Shown: in pieces, positions 16,009 through 23,628 of the stretch
Layout: every line of letters begins with the position of its first letter
Numbering within the stretch: position 1 is the first letter of the stretch
Origin: an uncultured Clostridia bacterium
GTDB taxonomy: Bacteria; Bacillota; Clostridia; TANB77; CAG-508
DNA: 42,380 bases
Direction: 5' to 3'
Assembly (NCBI GenBank): GCA_934167175.1
Contig: CAKPKF010000013.1
Location: 1-42,380, forward strand
Position numbers and translations under genes: made by a program
The notes under the pieces: generated by a model
The model's database searches: none
Told to the model about the DNA's origin: nothing
The model's input: only the letters and a program-made list of their open reading frames with translations

Positions 16009-17178
16009 TTATTTTATTACTTCTATAAATCTGTTTTTTCCAAATTGTATTACTTTGTTATGATTTAAATCTATTATTATATTATAATCTTCTACAGTTT
16101 TTCCATCTATTTTAACACCATTTCCTGTAATCATTCTTTTGGCTTCAGACTTTGAACTAGCATAACCAATTTTTACTAATAAATCACAAATGTTTATATT
16201 GTTCTCTTGTAATTTAATTTTTTCTATATTGTCTGGTATATCTCCTTTAGCTATACTTTCATATCTTTCCTTTATGTTTTCAAACTCTTCTTCATTATCA
16301 TACATTTTTAATAATTCTCTTGCAAATTCCATGTGTGCTATTCTGATATCTTTTGACATTATTTCATCTATTTTTTCAATAGGTAAATCTGTTGCAAGTT
16401 CAAAATATTGCCTTAGAACTTCATCTGGTATTTTCATACTTTTTTCAAATTTTTCAAATGGAGTATCATCTAGCCCTATATAATTATCTAATGATTTGCT
16501 CATTTTTTCTTTTCCATCTAACCCTACTAGTAAAGGAAATGTCATTACTACTTGACTTTCTTGACCATAATCTTTTTGTAAATCTCTTCCGACCAATAAA
16601 TTAAATGTTTGGTCTGTTCCACCTATTTCTATATCTGCTTCTAATTCCACTGAATCATAACCTTGCATTAATGGATATAATAATTCATGCATTGAAAGAG
16701 GTAGATTGTTTTCATATCTATTTCTAAAATCATCTCTTTTCATTATCTTAGCAACTGTATATTTGCTTGTAAGTTTTACAACATCTTCAAAATTCATCTT
16801 AGATAACCATTCTGAATTAAAAGCAATTCTTGTTTTATCTTTATCTAGTATTTTAGTTGCTTGTTTTAAATATGTTTCTGCTGATTTTCTAGTCTGCTCG
16901 AACGTTAGTGCTGGTCTTGTTTTGCTTTTTCCTGATGGGTCACCTATCATTCCTGTAAAGTCTCCCACTACAAATACTACTTCATGCCCCATATCTTGAA
17001 ATTGTTTTAATACTCTTAAAACAACACTATGTCCTATGTGCAAATCCGGCCTAGATGGATCAGCACCTAATTTTATAGTTAATTTTTTTCCACTATTTAT
17101 TTTTCTATCTAAATCCTCTTCTGAAAAAATTTGTACTGCTTTTCTTTTTATTATTTCTAAATTTTCTAAATTACTCAT
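16009..17178 (-). CDS. tyrS: Tyrosyl-tRNA synthetase
   Basis: The 389-residue class I synthetase has HIGH at 47-50 (RPDLHIGHSVV), KMSKS at 225-229, the ADIEIGGTDQ binding segment, and a C-terminal S4 RNA-binding domain (YASSKSEAKRMITGNGVKID). Its length and KMSKS context fit a functional enzyme. Expression is controlled by a T-box leader with a UAC specifier. ATG 17178 has AGGAG, formed at the end of a small Tyr-rich ORF whose TAG stop overlaps that ribosome site. Confidence 0.97.
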   Translation of the reverse strand: MSNLENLEIIKRKAVQIFSEEDLDRKINSGKKLTIKLGADPSRPDLHIGHSVVLRVLKQFQDMGHEVVFVVGDFTGMIGDPSGKSKTRPALTFEQTRKSAETYLKQATKILDKDKTRIAFNSEWLSKMNFEDVVKLTSKYTVAKIMKRDDFRNRYENNLPLSMHELLYPLMQGYDSVELEADIEIGGTDQTFNLLVGRDLQKDYGQESQVVMTFPLLVGLDGKEKMSKSLDNYIGLDDTPFEKFEKSMKIPDEVLRQYFELATDLPIEKIDEIMSKDIRIAHMEFARELLKMYDNEEEFENIKERYESIAKGDIPDNIEKIKLQENNINICDLLVKIGYASSKSEAKRMITGNGVKIDGKTVEDYNIIIDLNHNKVIQFGKNRFIEVIK

Positions 17179-17190
17179 ATATTATATCTC

Positions 17191-17274
17191 CTATCTGTTT
17201 TTTATTTTATTAATATATGAATAAGCGTAGAAGAACCCTTGGATTATAGTTTTCATTTTAAACCTTTGGGTCAT
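17191..17274 (-). CDS. Tyr-rich 27-codon leader ORF between T-box and tyrS
   Basis: ATG 17274 follows a near-perfect ribosome site, GGAGGTGAT, at ideal spacing. Twenty-seven codons include the segment FFYAYSY, with three Tyr codons (TAC, TAT, TAT) in five, in a basic, partly hydrophobic peptide; the TAG stop (17191-17193) shares bases with the AGGAG of tyrS, 13 bases before its ATG. It lies after the T-box terminator, so it is translated only when the T-box allows read-through. By analogy with leader peptides, ribosome stalling at Tyr codons could alter access to the tyrS ribosome site, or the ORF may simply couple translation. I do not recognise a known protein family. Confidence 0.65.
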   Translation of the reverse strand: MTQRFKMKTIIQGFFYAYSYINKIKNR

Positions 17275-17310
17275 AGCATCACCTCCAACAGTGGTTTATA
17301 ATTACCAATC

Positions 17311-17542
17311 AAAAAGAGCCAATCTATCCTATTTAAGGACGAATTGACTCCGTGGTACCACCTTATTTTACAATATTATATATTGCCTCATTTAATAGCT
17401 TATTCGTAGCTACACGTTAATTACTATAAGGAGTGTACTTCGAAATTTTATATACTGATAATTTTCACCAACCACTATCTCTCTGGGAGTTACTATAAAA
17501 CTCTACTTAAATTCCTTTTTAAAGCATAATTAAATAATCTTG
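17311..17542 (-). promoter_or_regulatory. T-box riboswitch controlling tyrS (UAC specifier)
   Basis: The minus strand holds the T-box sequence GGTGGTACCACGG (17350-17362), upstream the AG-bulge region CCCAGAGAGATAGTGG, GGTTGGTGAAAA, and a specifier-loop CGAAG-TAC-ACTCC reading UAC (Tyr). Downstream is the competing terminator: GAGTCAAT...TCCT and AGGA...ATTGGCTC with a T-run (17311-17350). Uncharged tRNA-Tyr would stabilise the antiterminator and let transcription reach the leader ORF and tyrS. Confidence 0.93.
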
Positions 17543-17548
17543 TTTGAA

Positions 17549-17577
17549 ATTATAGCATTTTATTTTCAGATTGTCAA
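17549..17577 (-). promoter_or_regulatory. Promoter of the tyrS T-box transcript
   Basis: Perfect consensus on the minus strand: TTGACA (17572-17577), a 17-base spacer, TATAAT (17549-17554). Confidence 0.9.
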
Positions 17578-17650
17578 TTATCGTACATTTGTTTGCTTCG
17601 CTTAATTTGGCATTTTTTTCTTAATTTTCCTTCTCTCTCAACTCCGTATA

Positions 17651-20164
17651 TTATTCATTTTCTACACTATTTGTTGTAGAACTTTGGTTACTATTTGTAT
17701 TAGTTTTATTTCCTCCTGTATTATTCCTTATGCTATTATTTGTATTAGAACCGCTACTTGTGTTTGTGGTATTTGTTGTATTACTACTTGTATTATGCCT
17801 TGTTGTGTTTTTGGTTGTTGTGTTGGTATTTCTTGTAGTATTTGTTGTATTACCAGAGCTAGAAGATGATGAGTTTGTAGTCGTATTATTTTGTTTTGTA
17901 GTATTTGTTATTGTATTAGTGTTTGTGCTTTGTCTATAATTTTCCTGTGGATCTTCTGCATCTATATCATGTGTTATTCCTTCAACTATTTCTTGAACTT
18001 TATCTTGAGTATCATCTTTTATTTTTGAAGAATCAATTTCTCCTCCATTATGTTTGTCGCACAATGTAGGTACTGTAAATAATAAGAAATGCTCTATATA
18101 CGTATTAGGACAACCTGTAGTTGCTTTTTTTCCAGTTTCACTACATATACTTACACTTTGAATTGTTGTAGTTTTCTCGAATTTCGCACCTTTTAGTCCA
18201 GTATGTATTCTAGACATTATATTGGCCCATAATAGTCCTGCTGGATTTCTTTTATTATATTCAACTGTTTCATTTTTATCATATCCATACCATGTAACTG
18301 CAGTATAATACGGTGTAAATCCACATAACCACCTGTCATAGTTTTCATCAGTTGTACCAGTCTTTGCTGCAACATCTACACCTGAAATCTTACAATATGT
18401 TGCCGTTCCATTAGTTCCTACTACTGGTTGAGTTAATATGCTTTTTAAAATATATGCTACATCTTTTGAAAATACTGTTCTAGTTTTTTGTTTTGATTTT
18501 ATAATTTGTTCGCCATTTTTGTTTATGATTTCACTATAAAAAGTAGGTTCAATATATTTTCCATTGTTTGCTATTGTTGCATAAGCACCTGCCATTTCCA
18601 ATGGACTAATTCCTTTTTGTAATCCTCCTAAAGCTAGAACTAAAGTATTGTCTTCTTCAGTTAATGTTGTTATTCCCATCTTTTTTAAATAACTTATTGC
18701 TTTTTTAGGTTTAATTTGACTCATTATTTCAACGAAAGGAATGTTTTGAGATGATTCTACAGCTCTTCTTACAGTAATTTCTCCAAGTGGTGCACTATAG
18801 TCAGTTGGATGATATCCGTCTGCAAAATCTTTTTCTGTATCATCATAAACAGAAGCGGCTGTTATTATTTTTTTATCTATTGCTGGTGCTAATACTGCTA
18901 TTGGTTTTATTGATGACCCTGTTTGCCTAACACTTTGTGTAGCTCTGTTTAAAGAACGTGATGTCTCTTTTTTTCCTAATCCCCCAACGCAAGCTACTAC
19001 GTATCCAGTTTTATGGTCTATTATTACCATAGCAGCTTGTGATGAATTTCCTCCTGTTTTTGATGGCCTACTGTATTTACTTTTTTCAAATTCTGTTTCA
19101 GTCTGTTTTTGAGTTTTTGAATTTTGTGTACTGTATATTGTTAAATTAGCCATATTTAAATAATTAGTAGCAAAAGTATCAGAAATTTTATATTTTTTAG
19201 CTATATCTTTTATTACTTCTGAAATCACTGCATCTGTATGATATGAATAAATAGCATCACTACATGTTATTTCTCCTTTTTTGAAATTAAGTCCTTTTTC
19301 TACATTGGAAATTGCATTATTATATTCATTTTCATCTATATAGTTTAACTCTTTCATTTTCCCTAATACAGTTTTAGTTCTTTTTGTTATTTTTTCTGTA
19401 TTATCAGAATTATTAAAAGGGTTATATGAATTAGGTGAATTGTTAATTGCTGCTAAGAAAGCACATTCTTCTAAATTTAAATCTTGTACTGGTTTACTAA
19501 AATAATATTTAGCACCAGTTTGTACACCATACATATTAGGTCCAACGTATATAATATTTAAATAACATTCTAGTATTTGATCTTTAGTTACAAATGATTC
19601 TAATTGCCATGCTTTCCACCATTCTTTCATTTTTCTTGTTACACTATCTGTTGAATCTCCAGTCATGTTTTTTACTAATTGCTGTGTTATAGTACTTCCT
19701 CCATATGATGATGAACCAAAATGTAATATATAATTTACTATTGCTGCACCAGTTCTTTTTATATCAACACCACCATGCTTATAATATCTTTCATCTTCTA
19801 TTGATACATATGCATTTCTCAAATCCTGTGGAATATCTGACAAACTAACTTTTTCTGATTTTTTCTCTGAGCCCAGTTTAGCAAGTTCTTTTTTATCTGT
19901 ATCTAATATTACAGAATTTTCATTGTTTAACATTTCAGTTGCTAATACTTTCCACTTATGTGCAGAAAATCCAAATTTTATTCCTAAAATTAATACGATT
20001 ATTATAATAAAAAATATTAATATCTTTAAGATTTTTCTTTTTTTACGAACTTTTTTTTCTTGTTTTTCTTGGTTTCTAGTAAGCTTTTTTATCTCCACAT
20101 CATTAATTTTCTCTAAATTTTCTTTTATATTTTTTTTATTTTTATTTCTTGCAAACAACTCCAA
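17651..20164 (-). CDS. Class A penicillin-binding protein (PBP1A/PonA type)
   Basis: The 837-residue bifunctional enzyme has a basic cytoplasmic tail, one membrane helix (about 45-63), a GT51 domain (SIEDERYYKHGGVD with catalytic Glu123, GGSTITQQLVKN) and a transpeptidase domain with SSIK (Ser417), SQN (472-474) and KTG (601-603). From about residue 750 the tail is a low-complexity Thr/Asn/Ser stretch, as in some clostridial PBP1 proteins. It polymerises and crosslinks peptidoglycan outside the membrane. The start is non-ATG: TTG at 20164, or TTG at 20158, which has better spacing to GAGAGGG. It supplies GT51 activity that the broken gene at 3.1-3.8 kb no longer can. Confidence 0.95.
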   Translation of the reverse strand: MELFARNKNKKNIKENLEKINDVEIKKLTRNQEKQEKKVRKKRKILKILIFFIIIIVLILGIKFGFSAHKWKVLATEMLNNENSVILDTDKKELAKLGSEKKSEKVSLSDIPQDLRNAYVSIEDERYYKHGGVDIKRTGAAIVNYILHFGSSSYGGSTITQQLVKNMTGDSTDSVTRKMKEWWKAWQLESFVTKDQILECYLNIIYVGPNMYGVQTGAKYYFSKPVQDLNLEECAFLAAINNSPNSYNPFNNSDNTEKITKRTKTVLGKMKELNYIDENEYNNAISNVEKGLNFKKGEITCSDAIYSYHTDAVISEVIKDIAKKYKISDTFATNYLNMANLTIYSTQNSKTQKQTETEFEKSKYSRPSKTGGNSSQAAMVIIDHKTGYVVACVGGLGKKETSRSLNRATQSVRQTGSSIKPIAVLAPAIDKKIITAASVYDDTEKDFADGYHPTDYSAPLGEITVRRAVESSQNIPFVEIMSQIKPKKAISYLKKMGITTLTEEDNTLVLALGGLQKGISPLEMAGAYATIANNGKYIEPTFYSEIINKNGEQIIKSKQKTRTVFSKDVAYILKSILTQPVVGTNGTATYCKISGVDVAAKTGTTDENYDRWLCGFTPYYTAVTWYGYDKNETVEYNKRNPAGLLWANIMSRIHTGLKGAKFEKTTTIQSVSICSETGKKATTGCPNTYIEHFLLFTVPTLCDKHNGGEIDSSKIKDDTQDKVQEIVEGITHDIDAEDPQENYRQSTNTNTITNTTKQNNTTTNSSSSSSGNTTNTTRNTNTTTKNTTRHNTSSNTTNTTNTSSGSNTNNSIRNNTGGNKTNTNSNQSSTTNSVENE

Positions 20165-20240
20165 AACCCTCTCTTATAATATTTTTTTTAGTATATCACA
20201 ACAATATAAAAATAAGAATAGTTTAGAAAAAGTTTTATTG

Positions 20241-20270
20241 TTGATTTTTCTATTTTTTTAGGTATATAAT
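20241..20270 (+). promoter_or_regulatory. Promoter of the tyrosine recombinase gene
   Basis: TTGATT (20241-20246), an 18-base spacer, TATAAT (20265-20270), followed by AAGGAG seven bases before ATG 20310. Confidence 0.6.
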
Positions 20271-20309
20271 TAGTTATATTATTTTAATTAAAGTCTAAGG
20301 AGTAAAAGT

Positions 20310-21284
20310 ATGATAGATAGAGATAAAAACCCAGAATTTTTGAATTCTTTTTTAGATTATAGTGTAACTATACTAAACAAATCACCAAACAGTATAAAAG
20401 AGTATAATTATGATTTAATTATGTTTTTGAGATTTATAAAATTACATTATAAATTAACAGATGAAACTGAATTTCAAAATATTAATATTGATGATATAAC
20501 TGTTGATACTCTTAAAAGAATAACTTTAAATGATATTCATGCATTTTTATTTTTCCTAACTGAACAACATAAAAGCAAAGCCGCTACACGTGCTAGAAAA
20601 GTATCTAGTATCCGTATATTTTTTAATTATTTAACAACAAAAGCTAATTTATTAGAAATTAATCCTGCCCAAAATTTAGAAACTCCTAAATTAGACAAAC
20701 GTATTCCAAAATATTTAACTCTAGATGACAGTAAAAAGCTTTTAAATATGGCCTCTAGCGAAGATAACAGAAATAAAGAAAGAGATTATGCAATATTAAC
20801 TTTATTTTTGAATTGTGGTATGCGTTTATCTGAATTAGTTGGTATTAATATAAAAGATATTAGTTTTACCGAATGCAAATTAAATGTTATAGGAAAGGGT
20901 AATAAAGAACGAACCATTTATTTAAATAAATCTTGCATGAATGCTATAAATAAATATATTGAAGTTAGACCTAAAGATAAAGTAAAATCTAAAGAAGCTT
21001 TATTTTTAAGTGAACGTCGTGAACGAATTAGTAATAGAACTGTTCAACATATTGTAAAAAAAGAACTTAAATTAGCTGGTTTAGATCCAGAGAAATATTC
21101 TGTACATAAATTAAGACATACTGCTGCAACATTAATGTATCAATATGGTAATGTTGATATCCGAGCATTACAAGAATTATTGGGACATGAAAGTATATCT
21201 ACTACTGAAATATATACACATGTAAATAACGACCAAGTCAGAAGTGCTGTTGAAAGTAATCCATTGGCAGATTTTAATGATTAA
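20310..21284 (+). CDS. Tyrosine recombinase of the XerC/XerD type
   Basis: The 324-residue protein has an N-terminal SAM-like core-binding domain (to about 130) and a catalytic domain with the full set R172 (CGMRLSE), K196 (GKGNKER), H266-x-x-R269 (HKLRHTAATL), H293 (LGHES) and nucleophile Y302 (TTEIYTHVN). Size and motif spacing fit the chromosome-dimer-resolution recombinases, though an integrase of a lost element cannot be excluded: no attachment site or other element gene is seen. It is the only rightward gene of the first 37 kb and is flanked by its own promoter and terminator. Confidence 0.92.
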   Translation: MIDRDKNPEFLNSFLDYSVTILNKSPNSIKEYNYDLIMFLRFIKLHYKLTDETEFQNINIDDITVDTLKRITLNDIHAFLFFLTEQHKSKAATRARKVSSIRIFFNYLTTKANLLEINPAQNLETPKLDKRIPKYLTLDDSKKLLNMASSEDNRNKERDYAILTLFLNCGMRLSELVGINIKDISFTECKLNVIGKGNKERTIYLNKSCMNAINKYIEVRPKDKVKSKEALFLSERRERISNRTVQHIVKKELKLAGLDPEKYSVHKLRHTAATLMYQYGNVDIRALQELLGHESISTTEIYTHVNNDQVRSAVESNPLADFND

Positions 21285-21295
21285 AATCTAAATTA

Positions 21296-21342
21296 AAAAT
21301 AGGTTAGGGAATTTTATGTCTTTATCCCTTAACCTATTTTTA
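21296..21342 (+). terminator. Terminator of the recombinase gene (bidirectional)
   Basis: AAATAGGTTA-GGGA and TCCC-TTAACCTATTT pair around a short loop, flanked by A-run and T-run. It can also end the leftward transcript of nothing upstream on that side, but mainly separates the convergent gene at 21350. Confidence 0.8.
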
Positions 21343-21349
21343 TTATGTT

Positions 21350-22456
21350 TTATCTAATTTCTTCTAAAATGAATTGATCATAAACAATTGATTTATTATC
21401 TTTAAACAATTCTGTTGATTCATTATTTTTATATTCTACATTATTTACAAATTTATCTGTATAATGCCCTCTTGGTAATATGTTCCAATAAGCCAATTTT
21501 GTACCTTTTTTGCAATCATTTATCAAAATGTTATATATTTCATCTATTTGCTCTTTGGTCATATACTCAAATATATTTTTGAAATTTATTTTAGTTAATT
21601 TTTTAGCATTGTCTCTTAAAAAGTCTACTACTTCTTTTGAAACAACTTCTATTTTATCTATATTTTCCTTTATAGTATAAAAGTTTTCTTGCCTATACGC
21701 ATAAGGAAGATTGTTTAAATCATATGATCCATTTAATATATATTGCATATAGTAATTTTCAGATAAATCAGTATTTACCACAATATTTTTTATTCTATCT
21801 TGCACATTTTTGCTTAAATCTTCTGTAGAACAATTATAAAATTCTGGATTATCACTCATTTTCTGTAAAAATTCTTTAGAAGAAAATTTATTGTTAAATA
21901 ATAAATTCCATCTCTTATTACACCATACAGTATTATAGAATTCTTCCTTTTCTTTACTGCTCTCCAATTCTAGTAATTTTCTAATCTCTTTTTTACTATG
22001 AATAGCAGGTAATACAAATGTTTTGAATTTTTTTATTTTTCTTTCTAAATCTCCAGCGAAAATAATTCCATTAGAAATTGCATCTATATTAAAATCGAAA
22101 TATTCTTGAGTAGGCTCTGATAAGAATTTTCTTAATTTTATTGCATATAAATCTTCCCTGTTTTCAGATGGTTTTATTCCTATAAATTCTAGAAAATAAT
22201 CGTATTCTAAGATTTTATATATTACTTTTTTTAATTCTATATATGCAAGTTCACGTATATCTGTACTAATAGCATATATTTTTTTTGGATTTTTAGTTAG
22301 AAAAGAAATTGTATTATCTCCTCCTGAAAGAACAGATAAAACTGTATCTTTTTCTCCTATCTTTAGTGCTTCTGACAATATTTCAAAATCTTCCCATGAT
22401 TGTGAACTTTTTATTGGTAAAATTTTTGTATAATCTTGTTCATTTTGTGTTTTCAT
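21350..22456 (-). CDS. DUF3419 / BtaA-like 3-amino-3-carboxypropyltransferase
   Basis: The 368-residue protein resembles BtaA (SAM:diacylglycerol 3-amino-3-carboxypropyltransferase): a Rossmann-like SAM region (WEDFEILSEALKIGEKDTVL, SVLSGGDNTISFL, AISTDIRELAYIELK) and the family blocks SNGIIFAGDLERKIKKF, WNLLFNNKFSS, and LPYAYRQENFYTIKEN. BtaA makes diacylglyceryl-homoserine, precursor of phosphorus-free betaine lipids; bacterial BtaB completes it by N-methylation. No btaB is in the window, so the product here may remain unmethylated or the substrate may differ. It is followed upstream by an EEP-family gene 20 bases away, likely co-transcribed. Confidence 0.75.
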   Translation of the reverse strand: MKTQNEQDYTKILPIKSSQSWEDFEILSEALKIGEKDTVLSVLSGGDNTISFLTKNPKKIYAISTDIRELAYIELKKVIYKILEYDYFLEFIGIKPSENREDLYAIKLRKFLSEPTQEYFDFNIDAISNGIIFAGDLERKIKKFKTFVLPAIHSKKEIRKLLELESSKEKEEFYNTVWCNKRWNLLFNNKFSSKEFLQKMSDNPEFYNCSTEDLSKNVQDRIKNIVVNTDLSENYYMQYILNGSYDLNNLPYAYRQENFYTIKENIDKIEVVSKEVVDFLRDNAKKLTKINFKNIFEYMTKEQIDEIYNILINDCKKGTKLAYWNILPRGHYTDKFVNNVEYKNNESTELFKDNKSIVYDQFILEEIR

Positions 22457-22476
22457 ATGTTTCTTTATCCCCCTTA

Positions 22477-23223
22477 TTAGCTTTCTTGTATTTCATATTG
22501 TGCATATAATAGAGCATGATCTGATGCATCATTTTGAATGGTTTTATGTTCTAACAATTTTAGTCCTTTTGAATAGAACATAGTATCAATACAAGCTTTA
22601 TCTTCTTTAGAATACCATGTAATATCATTGTTAGGCAATTTCATAAGGTTTTCTTGTAGCATTTTGTATTCTAATTCTTCATCTTCTCTATTTTGTACAT
22701 ATTTATGTTTTCCTATTTTATCGATTCCTATATTAAAGTCTCCCGCTACTATAACTTCTTCATCTTTACTAAGTTCTGTATATACTTTTAATAAATCTTT
22801 TATAGCGATGATTCTTTCTTCTTTTATTGTAGACAAATGTATTGAAAATGCATTTATCTTCTTTCCATTAGGTAATTGAATTTTGCTATGTGCTATTCCT
22901 CTTTTTTCATAATCTATATTTATAGAATGCATTAAATAGTTGGTTGAAAAAATTATTGGATAATTTGATATCACTCCACTACCATAATATCCATCTTTAT
23001 GTCTTATATTTACTCCCATAAAACTATTTTTCATATTCAATTTATCACATAAGATTTGTATTTGATTTTCTTTATTAGCTCTTAATGTATACATATCTAT
23101 TTCTTGTAGAAATATAATGTCTGGATTGTATTTACGCAATAATTGAGCCTGTCTATCAAGATCAATTATTCCATCTAATCCTTGTCCATGGCACATATTA
23201 AAACTTAATATATTTATTTTCAT
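22477..23223 (-). CDS. Endonuclease/exonuclease/phosphatase (EEP) family protein
   Basis: The 248-residue product shows the EEP metal-dependent fold: ILSFNMCHGQG (first Asn), PDIIFLQEID (metal-binding Glu), AFSIHLST, VAGDFNIG (Asp and Asn), and SDHALLYA (C-terminal Asp-His). This superfamily includes DNA repair exonucleases, sphingomyelinases and inositol phosphatases; without a signal peptide it is cytoplasmic. ATG 23223 follows GGGGTG at 8 bases. Its adjacency to the BtaA-like gene suggests, without proof, a lipid-related phosphodiesterase. Confidence 0.85.
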   Translation of the reverse strand: MKINILSFNMCHGQGLDGIIDLDRQAQLLRKYNPDIIFLQEIDMYTLRANKENQIQILCDKLNMKNSFMGVNIRHKDGYYGSGVISNYPIIFSTNYLMHSINIDYEKRGIAHSKIQLPNGKKINAFSIHLSTIKEERIIAIKDLLKVYTELSKDEEVIVAGDFNIGIDKIGKHKYVQNREDEELEYKMLQENLMKLPNNDITWYSKEDKACIDTMFYSKGLKLLEHKTIQNDASDHALLYAQYEIQES

Positions 23224-23269
23224 AACTATACACCCCAATTAAATAAATTTCTATAATATAATTTTTTTA

Positions 23270-23449
23270 TTATATACAATATATTTTATAATATTTAATA
23301 CAAATCTTTATTCCTATCGTGATAAATATAACGCCTCCTATTATTTGAGCTTTTCTTCTAAAATTTTTCCCTAATATTAAATTTGCTAAACAGCACATAC
23401 ACATAATTGATATACTAGAAATAATATAACTAGTATAAATTTTTTTACT
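23270..23449 (-). pseudogene. mntP: C-terminal remnant of a MntP-type manganese efflux pump
   Basis: A minus-strand open stretch without a start codon encodes TSYIISSISIMCMCCLANLI, then LGKNFRRKAQIIGGVIFITI and GIKICIKYY. This is the end of MntP (GKKFGKKAEIIGG-ILILIGIKILLEHL pattern). Only the last of about 180-190 residues survive; upstream 23450-23600 shows no further homology. It lies in a 390-base gap that is otherwise A/T-rich and featureless. Confidence 0.65.
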
Positions 23450-23604
23450 TTAAATAAAACCTAAGTTATATTTAAAATTAATCTTCTCTTAATACATTAT
23501 ATTTTCTATTTTTCTTTTCATTCTAATAATGTATTTGGAAAGTTGTTTCTCATATTTATTAAAAATTATATATTAACAATATAATTTAATCAAGGAAAAA
23601 AGAA

Positions 23605-23628
23605 AAAAAGAGTAAATTTACTCTTTTT
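23605..23628 (-). terminator. Terminator of the TetR-ABC operon
   Basis: AAAAAGAGTAAA and TTTACTCTTTTT form a perfect 12-base palindrome that overlaps the TAA stop (23627-23629) of the last gene. Confidence 0.75.

Noticed and set aside
17684..17939. Rightward Cys/Val-rich ORFs opposite the PBP tail.
   Set aside because: They are artefacts of the Thr/Asn/Ser low-complexity tail read on the other strand.
20310..21284. Tyrosine recombinase as the integrase of a prophage or integrative element.
   Set aside because: No attachment repeats, tRNA gene or phage/element genes are nearby; a Xer-type housekeeping role fits better.
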